Numbered from the stretch's first letter, positions 1-12,853 are shown. The stretch is 64,000 bases of DNA from Lepidodermella squamata (GCA_047495785.1 JBLDXI010000046.1:1757301-1821300); one strand, 5' to 3'. Notes: generated from the letters alone by a model not told the origin. A program made the numbers and translations.

Positions 1-3000
1 GTTCTGGCCTGTGTGCTCCGCCGTCGACATGCGTCGTTGATGTCGCTGATGTCCCGTTGTAGGGTCTCTGGTCTATTGTAGGCTTCAAGCTTGCTAGTTA
101 ATTCTTAGCGACCCCTTTTCTGCCCAGTTTTTTCGTCCTTTTATGTCTCTTGCTCTCGCTCCTCGCAGCATTTTTTATGGGCCTTGGGTCGCGACGAGTT
201 GCTTCCGTCATAAGAATTCTACTCGTTGGAGGTTGCCAGGACCCAGCAACCCTTAGTTCTTAGCTTGGGTCACTCGTCACCTGTTGGTCTATTCATATAG
301 AGTCGATATGCAGTCAGCTTTATCGTTAATCATTAATTACTCTTTGAGCGTTGTCATGTCCTTACTGAAGTGCGAGGTTGGCAAACGATTGAGGGATGAC
401 CAACCTAGTCAAGTGCAGAAAGCTGTTGAAAGCGTTTGCAGATTTACTTGATATCAGCTGCGAAGCTAACGTAACGCTGCTCACATGATTGTTCCTTGCT
501 ATTAGTTCATCAAAATGTGAATGTCACTGCTTATATTACCTTTAAAATTAAAAAAATGATGCAAAAGCTTCATCCCACTCTCAGAGGTATAGACTGATTG
601 GTAAAAGCCAGAGCTGAAGTCGGAATTATCATGACTTCAGCAATTCTCTAAACTGCGAAAAATCGGCCCTTAACATCATTATTCTCATGTTGGGAATTAT
701 ATTTCCGTTAGTACTTTTCATGCTAGTGCTCCTTATTGCCCATATCATTCCAGAAATTGCAGTAGGCCTCCATCTTTTTTGTAGAGTATCCGTTCGGTGT
801 TTGGAACAAGTATTTTTGATTGCTTCCTTAACATCTAAAATCCACTTTGATATATTGTTTCGATGTTCACCCGTGTTGTGTTGTGTGATTTCCACTTCCC
901 TATCAAACAGTTTTCAGTCTGAGAGTTAATGATTCCTCAAACGGCGCGCATATTAGATTTAAGGGATTTGATGGATAAATCACAATAAGGCCGTAATATA
1001 TTTTCCCATTAATGGTTTTCCAATTTGAGCCTGAATGCCCATGTTAAACATCGGAACCGCGGTGAGTCGGGTTATAAACCTTAACCTGAAGTCCATGTAT
1101 ATTGCATGTATACCACTGATGATTTGACCCAGAAATCCATCCAACCATTCGAATTATGACTTATCGCTTCGTTAAAAATAATCACGTGCTTTTGTTATTG
1201 TTATTGCACGGGCTCAAAACCAATGTGTTTTATGTTTCGGCGCTATTAGCTTTTAGCACTTGTGTTGTTATAGTTTTTACTTGAGCCTATCACTGCTTAG
1301 TTGTGCGCTTTCTGAGTTATTTTTCCGAGCTGAGCCTGGGTTTCAGGTAAGCAATTCAGCAAATGGTATAACCATTCTTTGCTCATTTATTACGCGCCCC
1401 ATTAACTAGGCAACGCGGCGGGCTGTTTTACTGCAATGCTAAACTGGCAAGTTGGAGCGGCCAGAATGTGTGATCATAGTGTCATAAACAGGGTTAGAGT
1501 ATTCAGGCGGAGAGAGCGATGGGTTATTTCCTCATTTAGCAACGTGCATTCTTGGCCAACTCGGCCGCGTGCGAATCATCACATTTATTTCACAATTATT
1601 ATTATTATTATTATTACCAGTAGGTAGGCCAGCTCCGTGCAATCTCATGATATAAAAACGCGTTGTGTTTACTCTACACACAGCTGCGTGCATCAATTTT
1701 GGCTCAGTGCGACTCACGTGTATACTCATGAGCTTGTATATGCCTCAAGTACACGCATATGTATACCTTTAGCTGCTTGGAGCTAATTTTTTGCAGTAAC
1801 GTATTACTACGGCTCGTGGTCTCCCACAACTTACGATGATATCTTCTGCGCTTTTCTTGCACAATATTTGTTTGCCTTGACTCGGCGTACTTGTTCCTTC
1901 AGCGATAATCTATTAGACGTACCAAAGTTGTTTGGCACGATGCTATTTTTGTGCCCCAGTTTGTCTCAATATCGTTTTCCCTGGTGATCTGTGTTGTTTT
2001 GTCTTTTATCAAAGACGGTAATGAAGAAGTCGATGTCGCCCGTCTCTATTTGCTGTTGTTGGGCAATAATGGCGATGATGATCTTTTTTCTCTCAATTTT
2101 CCTCACTTGCTTATCGATCGGTCTAATTGTTTTTGCGTATATGGCGACGTCGGATATGTGCATGTATTGCGCTTAGGACGCACAGCTGCACGCGCGCTCT
2201 CCTCCGCTCGATACCGCCGCGAATGAGTATAATAAGTGCATAAAGTTTCGGCGGTCGATCGATCGATCGATCGGTTCTTTCATACTCCGTTGTCACACAC
2301 ACACACAAACTCATATGAACTGCTAAGTCTGCGCGCGCGCTCGGATTCCGCCCGTCTATCGTTTTTTCTCTGTCGATGCCATGCCACTGTGTTTCGCCTT
2401 CGAACATTATTATTATTACTCTGGTATGGCAGAGGAAGAAAAATGTATGTTTGCGCTCTCGCGGCGTCGTATGTCATCTTGTACTTTCACTTAAACAGAA
2501 AAAGTAGCATATATGCGGTAGTAGTCTGCGCCTCCATCGTCTCCGCTAGCACAACAGAATTTATACGTCTACTATTACAACATAGCCCGTCACTTGATTA
2601 GAGAGCAGCTCTGCGTCAAATAATAATAATAATAACAGCAGCAGCAGCAGCGAAATATCGTCTATATCGACAAATTCTGGTTGTCTGGTTCGCAGCCAGC
2701 GCCTTGTTCTTTTCGCATTATTTGCCGTTCAAATTGAGCATTATCCGCCTCATCAAAGCTGTGACACATCATTGTCATCGTCGTCGTCGTCATTAAGGCG
2801 GCGGCGCCTTGTTATTTTTGTTGTTTTGTTTGCTCGATTTTTGTGCAGCCAAATTTTCATGTTGTTCCTTCCATCGATTTTAGGCCAATGTTACCTCGAA
2901 ATTATTGAGCAAGGCGTGAGGAGCAGCAGCGACATAAAGCCGCCGCGCCACTACCCGCCCATATCCATCATCATCTACCACAGTCGAATCGAAGGAGGAA

Positions 3001-3078
3001 AACTGCTGTAGACCACACTCGCCCGTTTTACTTCTACTAATATTATTATCTTATTATTATTATTTTCGTCGATTAAAA
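1..3078. other. Gene-free region upstream of UBL3
   Basis: No coding region here can be supported: the open frames are short and look like no family I know. The stretch holds many simple repeats, including an ATT run near 1597-1617, a GATC run near 2257-2275, a CA run near 2293-2307, an AAT run followed by CAG near 2617-2651, and a TCG run near 2774-2791. The part nearest 3079 probably contains the promoter and 5' UTR of the ubiquitin-like gene. Confidence 0.5.
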
Positions 3079-4241
3079 ATGGCAACGACGTCGTCTTCGA
3101 ATGCGAAAATCCCGCCCGACAAGATCAACGTGCGAGTGATCGTGATAACCGGTCAGACGGTCGATTTGCTGTGTGTGCCCGATGAATCAGCTCAATCCAT
3201 CGTCGATCGGCTCTACGAGTCGTGGCCCGCGAACTGGGACGCGGCTCACAAACCTGCAACTAACATTTTACGGCTCATTTATCAAGGACGATTCCTTCAC
3301 GGCAGCGTCACGCTTTCAGGTAAAAGACAAACCCTTCGCCCCCTCGCGCCATCTTCTTATCGATTTTACGATCTCAGATTACTTGACCTCTTAACCAGGT
3401 TCACACGATGATTCATTTGTTTTGAATTTTTTCATCCCCTCACAGGTCTCAATCTCCCTCTCGGTAAAACAGTTGTGATGCATGTGGTGCCACGAGAGCA
3501 ATTACCAGAACCAGGCAGCCAAGGTCAGTTGCTTTTCATCCTCACCTATAACTGTTGAACTGGAAAAAAGCGAATGATGAAAATCCTATATAGGGATATA
3601 ATTTAGGAATTTATTCTTGAGGAAAAAACGTTACAGGGCTGTTGTTTATTTTCAGCCCTGGTTTAGTTAGGAAGATTATCAAACCGGACATTTTTACTTG
3701 TAAATCGCCGGCTAAAAGGGTCCTAATTACCGGGTGTAGCAATCAGCGAAATTTCGTCGGCTTCAAAATGAAGAAATAGAGTCGTTGTCAATAACCACTC
3801 GGTCTGATAAACTGTTCAATTAGGTTGTTCCTAATGAAAAATCGATTTTTTTGAGTAAAATTAGCTAATAGGGTTCTCAAAATTAACGGTTTAGTTGTGG
3901 ATAGGCTCAAACACACAAAAATGCTTGAAGACCCCCGAATAGCGCTGATTTTCTAAACAATTTCCAGCAATTATTTCATCTATTTCGACCAATTTTAGGG
4001 GATGGATTTTGATAGTCTGTGAATATCCGAATTTCAATATTTGAGGCGGGTTTGGAAACTTGACTGATCGTTTAGAGGCTCCTTTAGCTTGCGCGAAACT
4101 TGATTTTTAGCTGTTTATCAATATACCTAATGATGGACGCATTTTATTCATAATATTTCGTTTCTCTTTTTTTTAGATAAGCTGAAAAAAGACAAAGAAG
4201 CAAGTACAAGTCGAGAGTGCAGGTGCTGCACAATATTGTGA
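3079..4241 (+). CDS. UBL3: Ubiquitin-like protein 3 (membrane-anchored ubiquitin-fold)
   Basis: Three exons, 3079-3319, 3446-3523 and 4177-4241, join with GT-AG introns to a 127-residue protein, close to the usual ~117 of animal UBL3. The N-terminal ubiquitin fold includes the family stretch NILRLIYQGRFLHG (about residues 67-80), followed by PLGKT and VPREQLPEPGSQ. The protein ends in RCCTIL: the CCTIL end is a CaaX-like box with an extra cysteine, as in UBL3 proteins, which are prenylated and sit on membranes; UBL3 is known to direct cargo to small extracellular vesicles. Start and stop are clear. The second intron is 653 bp. Identification rests on strong similarity along the whole length, so I am confident. 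Lipidation is inferred from the C-terminal motif only. Confidence 0.93.
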
Positions 4242-7117
4242 TCTGATCCATTTACCCCGTTTTCGATTTCCTATTACCACTACTACTACTACTACTACTA
4301 CTATTACTCGCTTGATCAAACGTGAAACAACAAATAATCGAGACTTCAACAATAATAATAATAATTGAGCTCTGCGGCCCGCTTCATCGTCGTCTGTCGG
4401 TGTTTTGATATTCGTACCTCCCTCGTGTGTTTCATCCTCGTCGTCGTCAGCAACTGGGTCAGCCACTTGAGCTGCTGGTTTTTACCAGGTTTTACTCGCC
4501 AACCGCCGCAAAACGAGATAGTAGTTTTAATACCGAGTACTTATAGCACTCTTATTTTTGCTGAAATGAGCCTAGACGTTGTTTTACAATGTATACCCAC
4601 TGATTTTGCTTGTCGTTGTGGCCGCACAAAAAAGATGATGATTGTTTTATCCCTTGGAAACTTTGGCATGTTTCGTTCACCTGATACCGACGTGCATGCC
4701 TGAGCACAACCTGCGTGTTACAAATACTATAGATGATGTTGACGATGATGGAGTGTCAGAGAACAAAAAGAAATCCATACCTATATAATATTTTCTCGCA
4801 ACGAGCTTTCTTTCGAATGCACCGAGCGCGAATGTTGAGCGATGATGATGAACGGCTTCTATACGGATGATGATACCAATATTCGAACGCGCTTGGGCTT
4901 TTTACGTTTTTCTTGCTGATATATAAATACGTATATTATATTAGACTGAAGTAATTGAATGATAGAGCGTAAATACACACACACACACACACACGATTAT
5001 TTTTTCAAATTTATACGTGTGTTGTTGTTATTTGTTGATACATGTAAATACACATACATATTTTCGGATTCGCTTCGCATCGAGACGGCGGCCGACATCA
5101 ATTTTTTTGTATGATGATTATTATTGAAAATCGAGTCATTTCTTTCTCTCTCTTCTCTCTCTCTCTCTCCGTTCCGTCGCTCCACCTCGATGTATGCGTG
5201 TCGAATGAAACAACCATACGAAAAACTATGTGCAAGACGATATCTTTGCTATAAATATTACCTATCTCTTCTACTACTAAAAGAGTCAGTCATTTTCACT
5301 TTGATGATGATAATAAGTATTTTTCAGTCGCTACATAAAAACATTATATATGATTATATTTTTTGTTGTTGAAAAAAGTAACGGAAGGACAAAACACTAC
5401 CTGTGCTATCATTCATCATGTCTTGGTTTTTCCAAAAGCGCATTTCAAGTTGATTATTTCTGCTGTCACAAATCCAGTAATAGGAAAAATAATTACCTAA
5501 ATTGCGCCAAGAGAAGAGCAACGCCAATTCGATCGATAAATTCGATCGATTAGCTTGCTCTTTTTTTATTCGCGTGTTTTTTCATCATCGCAAAACAATA
5601 ATAATAATAATGAAGTCTAATCGTATTTAATGCGCTTATCAAATTTTGATGAACAGTGTTTCCTCCTTCGTCTCGTTCTGATTCAAAAAATGATACATCC
5701 ATACGTATATGAATAGAGAAGCGATTATATTTTATTACCACTATTGTACTCGAATGAATCCATGAAGATGAAGCCATGTTTCAAAAGCAAACAGAATATC
5801 TCGCGTTGATTGAAAAAAATCGCTACATATATACATACACTGAATACATAAATACATACATTATTTACGTTATTATTTGCTGGCCGTGTTACGGTCAAGA
5901 AGATTTGAAAAAACGGAGAAATTGAAATATTAAAAACGAATTGTTGAACTGGTACTACGGCGTTTTTTTATGTATTTATTGATTGCAATCCTGGAACATT
6001 TTGTATACTGCGCTTTTTCTACCTACCTATACGTTCCAAGTGTTTGAGCATCAGCGATGCGGAAGGCGATGAAAAAGTGCGCGTATCGGATGATGAGGTT
6101 ACGTGCGGAAACAAACCGTAAAAAATGTGTTGTTATGGCGCTTCCAGGTCTTTTCACAATCCCGCCGAGGTTACCCGAAGCCGATATTATAAAATAGGCC
6201 GGTGTTCTATTATTATAACATGCTGCTGCAGCGAGAGAAATAAATTGCTGCGCACACAATTTAACCTCACCTCTATACGATATAATTTGGTAGACCTACC
6301 TATGCTACATACATTTCTTACCAGCAGATCGTAGATGATTCAAATTCACTCAGCTATTGAGCAAAAAGTTTGAAAAGGTACACGAGCTTCACAAGCTTTT
6401 CAATAGCCAAATCACCGTTTATTACCTATTTGGTCCTTGATATCCAGACATGATTCCTAATAATAGATTCATTCTGCTAAAATATGAATGTGCACATAAA
6501 AAGGCTCATATCCAGGCAAGTTGCGCATTAATCGAACAATGTGATATAGGTAGCACGCACATGCAGTATTAATCACCGAGTGGCCGTCTCTAACAACACC
6601 CGCCGGTCTTCTTCTTCCTTCTCTTATTCTCCCTACCTAGTCTTCCATCTACTCTTCCCTTCTTCTTAGTTATCTTGCTTAGCTCTTCATTTCTTCCCTT
6701 TATAGAAAATTTCTGCTTTTATGAATCACTGACGCAAGCAATCAGCATTTGACTCATTTCAATTTTAAAATTATTAAGGCGCACTTTTTATTATAATATC
6801 GTTTGCTGTTTTACGCACACCGCAATTGAAACTTAGATTAAAAGTCTAATCGAATATCAGCAGGAGACAAGATCTCTTTCGCGATCTGTTCATTTCTGAT
6901 TCAAAACTTATCGTTTCTGAATCTTCCAATCTATCTTGCCAAGTAGCCCCTTTACCTACATAGGTATATTATCAACCCGTCAAGAGGAAAATGCCTCCTC
7001 CCTTCGCCCTTACGTAAAATTGTGAGAAAAGCTGCTAATATTCGCTGTCTTTTTTCACTTCAAAACGATAAGAATTGAGATGTTTCCTTAGCTGCTTTTA
7101 GAAAACAATTAGCATTC
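4242..7117. other. UBL3 3' region and intergenic DNA
   Basis: No gene recognised. The sequence holds an ACT run (about 4277-4302), an AAT run just after it, a CA run (4976-4994) and a CT-rich stretch (5144-5170). The first few hundred bases are probably the UBL3 3' UTR. Confidence 0.45.
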
Positions 7118-8442
7118 ATGGCTGCTGAAGTACCTCAGGAAGAGGATGAGATGAAGAATCTCTCCAAGGTAAAGCGTCAGAATTTTCAGACTACTTAATA
7201 TATTCGCTATTAATATCTGATCTTCGAAGATCCTCGAAAATCTTTACCTAGGCGATCTGGAAAACTCGTTGGATCGAGATTTGCTCGACAAATACGGCAT
7301 TCAAGACATCATCAGTGTCTTGGACAACCCTAAGCGAGAATTCAGGGATATGAACTATTTGCTCATCGATATCGCCGACAGCCCTGCGTCACACATTGAA
7401 GATCATTTTCCGAAGGCGCTGAATTTCATTCATAAAGCGCGCATGGAAGGTCGACCGGTGCTTGTTCATTGGTAAGCATCCTTTTTACTCTATTTCAGTT
7501 CCTCTTTTGTCTTAAAATCATGCTGTTCAAATAATTAAGCGAGATTCTATTGTAAGATATAATTTTTGGCATAGTAGATTGTAGTGATCATTTTATGTAG
7601 TTAGGAGTTGGGACTTCATAAAACATAGGTAATTAGTGACATCAATTTCAATTACATGCCGTAGCGTTTAAATAAATTAAAATACGGAATGTCGCTTGCG
7701 TATTGCGCGGATTCAGTCTAGGAAATAGACGCGACGTTGCAAAAAAAGCTTAAATTGTACCGACCGTGATCCGGAACCCAACCCCACCTTTAACCCAGAC
7801 CAAATTACGCGGAATGCGGAATTCCAGAAAACGCCACGGCATAGTCATTAGCTGCGCAGATTCACTTTTCTAGTTGAAGAAATTTGAGGCGATCTCAGGG
7901 CAATCACGCATAAGAATCATTTCTAACACCAATATAGAACTTCAAACATGCCAGCACCTGGGGCATCCCAGCAATCAAATCAGCTCTCAATTATATATAT
8001 AAGGATTTGCAGCTACTAGACGCTGGGCGGTTGGCGGGGAGTGTTCCGTCAAAAGTTGTTGAAAAGGAAGACTGAATAGGAATAGGAGGAAAAAAAAGCA
8101 AATAAACTGACGAGGTTAGAAAATATTTATCTGAGTATTTATTTTTCGAAATTTTACAGTGCTGTTGGTATCTCGCGCAGTGCGACCTTGATAATCGCCT
8201 ATTTGGTCACGATATCGCGAAGGAAATGGCAGGTATGTATGGAGGCAGTTCAAATGGCGCGACCTGAAGTTTACCCGAACATGGGTTTCCGCCGTCAGTT
8301 GCAACTGTACCAAGATTCGCTGAAACGAATGATCAATAACTCGCCACCCAATTGCGCGCAAATGATGGCGATGCAACAGTATTGGAATTACCCACTACGA
8401 AATACCGATCTTAAAACTATCGATGCATTACTTGCTCCGTGA
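7118..8442 (+). CDS. Dual-specificity phosphatase, DUSP22/15-like (copy A)
   Basis: Exons 7118-7168, 7230-7471 and 8160-8442 give 191 residues. The signature HCAVGISRS of the cysteine-dependent phosphatase loop is made only after splicing: intron 2 (688 bp) cuts the catalytic cysteine codon as TG|T. Upstream the protein has the family opening ILENLYLGDLEN and an aspartate in IADSPASHIEDHF that would be the general acid; downstream is the usual NPN-like YPNMGFRRQL helix. Length and layout match animal DUSP22/DUSP15, small atypical phosphatases acting on Ser/Thr and Tyr in kinase signalling. It lacks the myristoylation start MGN of DUSP22. It is the first of four tandem paralogues. The acidic N-terminal 17 residues come from an exon not present in copies C and D. 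Substrate is unknown. Confidence 0.88.
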
Positions 8443-9170
8443 ATGGATCAACTTTTCTCCCAGGCGAAAAACGAAAAAACGCGCTTAGAGCGATGGACAC
8501 CACACCTGAAACCAGCAATTAAAATCCGAATTGTATAGTACTACGAAACTGACTTTAATACTTACCTGACTTCATGACTTTTATCACGTTTTGGAAAGAT
8601 GAATATTTTTGCAAATTGCTTGAAGTGAGACAGTAAATCTTTGCCTGAAACAGGTTTCCCAATTATAAATCAATTTTCAAAAAATTCAAGATGAATAATT
8701 TATTAGCCGATTCAAATATGATATAGGAATGGCTAATACATGGCTAATATGTAAGTAAGTATGCTGCAGTGTGGCGACGCATGCTGAATACGTCGCGATG
8801 ACTAATGCCGACAGTATATATGCCGTGAACGAGATAAAAAGTGTTGCAGTTAATGGGTAAAATAGCCAAAACACAGAAAACTTGAATTGCCAAGTTGCAA
8901 TGTTTCCTCTCTTGATGATTATTATAGTAGAAAGTGTCCGTGATTGCATTCCGCGCTCCTTTGCTTTCAATAGAAGGCACTCCAGACGCATATATCATAT
9001 ATATTGGCAGGCGCGGCAACGTGCTCTAAAACACTCTTTTCATTGAAATAACGTTCTTTTGAACAGCACTTTAAAAGTAATTACCGCGATGCATGGAAAC
9101 CTTTTTTTTTAATTCTAGAACTGGAAATTTGTCCTTTTGCACGTATAGTTGTTTAATTATTATTTGGATA
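8443..9170. other. Spacer between DUSP copies A and B
   Basis: No gene recognised; AT-rich spacer that should contain the 3' UTR of copy A and the promoter of copy B. Confidence 0.4.
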
Positions 9171-10249
9171 ATGTCCAAGGTGAGATTTATATCAAGCTTA
9201 TAGAATTCTGAGCCATTACACACATTTTTTAATTAGATTTTAGATAACCTGTACTTGGGCGATATTGAGGATGCAGTTAATAAAAGGGGAACGCTCGAAA
9301 AACTCGGTATAAAAGCCATCGTGAGCCTGGTGGATGGGCACGGCCGCGAGGCACACGTCAGGCAGGTACTCAGATCGGAAGAAGAGAGCGGCAAAAGAGA
9401 TATCGCGTATCTTCACATCGACATTGAAGACAGCCCTGCTGAGTACATCGATCGCCACTTCTCAACATGCCTTCATTTTATTCACGAAGCTCGCATGGCC
9501 AAAAAGCCTGTACTAGTGCATTGGTATGTTTTTTCCTCTTCCCTTCTGATCTCCCTCTCCTCCTGACATCGAGCTATTAGGGTAAAGCTTTTTAGTAAAT
9601 TTGTATCATCTGAACCCTCGAAGTTCAAGGGTTCAGCTTTTATTGACCATAAAATTCCATTAACATTCTAGTAACGCGAAATCAGGTCAAACAGGACAAA
9701 TTTATCCAAGTGCTTGGTGGGTCTCGTAATTTGTCAAAACCAATAATCCTGAATTTATGGAGCATCGGACCAAGATGAGGACTCATGTTGAACATTGGTA
9801 CCAACAATGCGAAAAAGGAAAAAGCAGGACTTAATTTTTTTCAGAGCCATTTTTTAACCCCAAATTACGGTATGTCTCATAATATTGAATCGAATATGCG
9901 AAGAATTCGTACGACTAATTAATTGGTACAAGACTTCCACTTGATATCGCTATCCCTTTTGTTGCAAGTAACTAAGATTTTTATTTTACTATGCAGTATT
10001 TTCGGAATTTCTCGAAGCGCATCGATCGTGATAGCTTACCTCATGGCTATATCGAACCTCGACTGGTCTACGTGTTTGAATGCAGTTAGAAAGCGGCGAC
10101 CTCAAGCAAGTCCGAACGAAGGCTTCTTGCAGCAGCTATCCGAGTATCAAATTCTCTTGGGAAAATTGAATCACAACCTGCTTCCGTACCGAAATTACCC
10201 GAATCGTGACAAAGACATAACGGCTATCAAGAAGCTAGATTCAGAATGA
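9171..10249 (+). CDS. Dual-specificity phosphatase, DUSP22/15-like (copy B)
   Basis: A nine-base first exon (MSK, 9171-9179), then exons 9237-9523 and 9997-10249, give 182 residues in frame. The active-site loop is HCIFGISRS; its cysteine codon is again split by an intron (473 bp) as TG|T. Other family marks are ILDNLYLGDIED, the acid-loop region IEDSPAEYIDRHF, and SPNEGFLQQL near the end. Relative to copies C and D there is an insertion with many charged residues (EESGKR) before strand LHIDIEDSP. The tiny first exon and the phase-0 intron after MSK are shared in position with copy A. Function is inferred as for the other copies: a small signalling phosphatase. Start chosen because C and D also begin MSK. 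Confidence 0.87.
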
Positions 10250-10581
10250 TTAGATGATAACAGCTATTTATAACAAGAGAATCTACATTCATTGATGATT
10301 CTCCGGCTATTCGGCTGAATTCGAAGCCTGACTTCATGCTTTGTTGTAATTTTTTAGTAAAACATGAATTATGATTGTAAAAACCCGATTAATTTTGATC
10401 TTTCGAGCGACCCAGAGCGGAAAAGTTTGTATAACACTCGAAGTATAAAATCTGTGCATCAAGAAAAATTTAGCCCAAAAAATAAGCAGCTCAACATTCA
10501 ACGCGTTAGTTGCACCAAAAGTTACTCAGGTCCCGACATGAATTGTAGCCGAATTTTGGTCGAAGCAGAATTAATTTTGAG
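10250..10581. other. Spacer after DUSP copy B
   Basis: No supported gene; AT-rich DNA leading into the phosphatase relic. Confidence 0.35.
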
Positions 10582-10671
10582 GTGGCAGCTGCGTTGCGAC
10601 GCGACGACTATCCTAATATGGAATATCGCAGAGAGCTATTGGTTATCCATACAATGCTGCATTGCGTCTAC
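10582..10671 (+). pseudogene. Relic of a fifth DUSP paralogue (C-terminal piece)
   Basis: The frame starting at 10582 reads VAAALRRDDYPNMEYRRELL, which lines up with the C-terminal helix region of copy A (AVQMARPEVYPNMGFRRQL). No active-site exon is visible upstream and the frame soon loses similarity. I read this as a leftover of a further tandem copy. The match is short, so confidence is moderate. Confidence 0.5.
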
Positions 10672-11099
10672 GTAAGTACCGCTCACGGTGAATCATCGGT
10701 GAATCATCGCGCAAATAATTCTGGGCACGCGCCTGCAATATACGATATAAGGCTATGCGAGCTATTGCATCAGGTGAATTAGTTGGGTTGTAAAAAAAGT
10801 CAACGAGTGGGCCCAACGGAGTTTTCTATACTATGATAATTGTTAAACTACATTTTCTAAGTAAATTACCATTTTCTCTCCAAAGATTACGAAAATTACG
10901 ACAGCAGCTGCTTTGTACCTACTATTTGTTTTACGCTAATTTCTTATCAACAATGTAGGTATAGGAGGTAATATATGAGCAATGATGCTCAGCAATCCAA
11001 CCGACCATCCGCCAATTTAATTTTAGTCACTCAAATTATTTGGCATCTCGAGTTCAGAGAATTCAAGATTTTTTGTCGATTTTAGAGATTTTCAAATCC
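10672..11099. other. Spacer before DUSP copy C
   Basis: Nothing recognised. The in-frame codons 11040-11099 upstream of the chosen start of copy C are open but do not resemble the other paralogues. Confidence 0.35.
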
Positions 11100-11663
11100 A
11101 TGTCCAAGATTATAGAACATCTGTATTTGGGCAACTACGACGATGCCCACGATCCTCAATTTTTGAAAAAAATGGACATCAAACATATTGTATCGATTCT
11201 CGACAAGCGATGCCTCGGTTCTTTCGATCACATCAACTACCTTAGTCTTGAACTGAAAGACTTCCCCAATTCGGATATTACGCAATTTTTTCCAGATGTT
11301 ATTCAATTCATTCACCAAGCAAGGCTGAAAAATGAAGCCGTCCTTGTTCATTGGTAACTTCATCATTGACATAGAATATTATTCATGAAAACCTCGCAAT
11401 TATAATTTAGCGCCTTTGGAATTTCACGAAGCGTTACCCTAGTTGGAAGTTATCTAGTAGCAGTCTCTGGGCTGCCGTCTAATCAGGTGCTCAGTGCGAT
11501 TCGAACATGCCGCCGGATCGCTTCGCCGAATGCCGGGTTCAAACGGCAGTTGCTTCTATTTTACGAAGAGCAGCGTAATAATTACAAGCAACTGCGCCAG
11601 TACGAGGGAAATCAACGTGATGTCGAGCACATTCGATCTCTTGTCAGACCTATAAGGTTATAG
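11100..11663 (+). CDS. Dual-specificity phosphatase, DUSP22/15-like (copy C)
   Basis: Two exons, 11100-11353 and 11411-11663, with a 57-bp intron, give 168 residues. The intron splits the catalytic cysteine codon (TG|C), making HCAFGISRS. The start MSKIIEHLYLGNYDDA matches copy D closely; an in-frame ATG at 11040 would add 20 residues with no counterpart in the paralogues. Copies C and D share KFLK-type and FIHQAR.KNEAVLVH stretches and are clearly the youngest pair. The end RQYEGNQRDVEHIRSLV is continuous here, while copy D has an intron inside it. An alternative donor at 11657 could join to a downstream exon (see 11832-11910). Likely a soluble signalling phosphatase; substrate unknown. Confidence 0.86.
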
Positions 11664-11831
11664 ATATTTCAATTATAAATGAGTTAAACCTAGACATCCG
11701 AGTTAACTTCCTGTTTTCTATCTGCGGTCCTCTCGGCCCAAATCTTGTGATCGAAATGTCATACTTTTATGAATTTGTATGCCTGTACTATGCCTTTTGT
11801 ATTCCTTGTTTTTCTATGAAACGTTTTTCAG

Positions 11832-11910
11832 TGAAGACGACGGGCCAACAATAGAAGACTTGCGGAAGATGAAATGGCCAACCTGCTTCACTCAGCAAAC
11901 AGACTTGTAA
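11832..11910 (+). other. Possible alternative last exon of DUSP copy C
   Basis: A donor-like GT at 11657-11658 and an acceptor TTTTTCAG before 11832 would replace the last three residues of copy C by a 26-residue acidic and tryptophan-containing tail ending at TAA 11908-11910. The frame is kept across the join. No second paralogue shares this tail, so it may be chance. Confidence 0.25.
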
Positions 11911-12160
11911 ACATAAGGTGGAGATGCAAATCCATGCAAATATTATATACAAATTGTGTGCAATTTTTAGCGAATAAAAGTGATGATATACCTAAGGCTG
12001 AAAAGAATGTATGTATCGATTCCGACTTCTTTAATTCTATGCTACCGAAAATAACATATGAACTGATGGCGAAATGAAAAATGTGTCATGCAAAATAGCG
12101 AGAAATTCGCACGTGCTTCGTTTCTTGACTTCTCCCTCCATCTTATAGGATTGTGTTATT

Positions 12161-12777
12161 ATGTCTAAAATTTTGGAGAATTTGTATCTTGGAGACTACG
12201 ACGATGCCAGAGATGCCCATTTTCTTAAAGAGAAGCAAATCAAGCACATCGTGTCGATATTGGATCGGCGATCTCGTGATCATTCTTTCAAGGCCATTAA
12301 CCACCTAAACCTTGAACTCCTTGACATTCCAGATTCGAATATCGCCCAATTTTTCCCGAAAGTCATTCAATTTATTCACCAGGCCAGAACGAAAAATGAA
12401 GCTGTTCTAGTCCACTGGCAAGTCTATTATATTCTTATTTTCCCTAAAATAATGTAACAAAAATCAGTGCTCTAGGTGTCTCGCGAAGCGTGACACTAGT
12501 TGGTGCGTATCTGATCGCAATTACAGGCATGCAGGCGAATGAAGTTCTCAGCGCAATACACACCTGCCGATTGATCGCATCGCCTAACGATGGATTTAAA
12601 AAGCAACTGCATAATTTTTGTCAAGAAAAGCGGAATAATTTCACAAATCTGCGCCAATACGAAGGTAATTTTCAATCTCCTTACTTCGTACTATTCCCTT
12701 GTCCTTCAATTGCCCAAATCTCTTTTCCAGGTAATCAGCGCGATGTGAATCACATTCGATGCCTTGTCAAACGTTGA
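12161..12777 (+). CDS. Dual-specificity phosphatase, DUSP22/15-like (copy D)
   Basis: Exons 12161-12417, 12468-12664 and 12731-12777 give 166 residues. The 50-bp first intron begins with GC instead of GT (donor GCAAGT) and splits the catalytic cysteine codon, giving HCALGVSRS. The second intron (66 bp) is a multiple of three with no in-frame stop, so retention would add 22 residues; comparison with copy C (EGNQRD) shows that removal restores the family sequence. N-terminal MSKILENLYLGDYDDA is typical of DUSP22/15. The protein should dephosphorylate phospho-Ser/Thr/Tyr proteins; the target is unknown. The gene ends tail-to-tail with the RBM26/27-like gene. Confidence 0.87.
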
Positions 12778-12853
12778 AAGGCGAGCAAGCCATTCAAAAT
12801 TATTGTGATAATCGATCTGTTTTTTTATCTACCATGCAATTAAGTTATAGACG

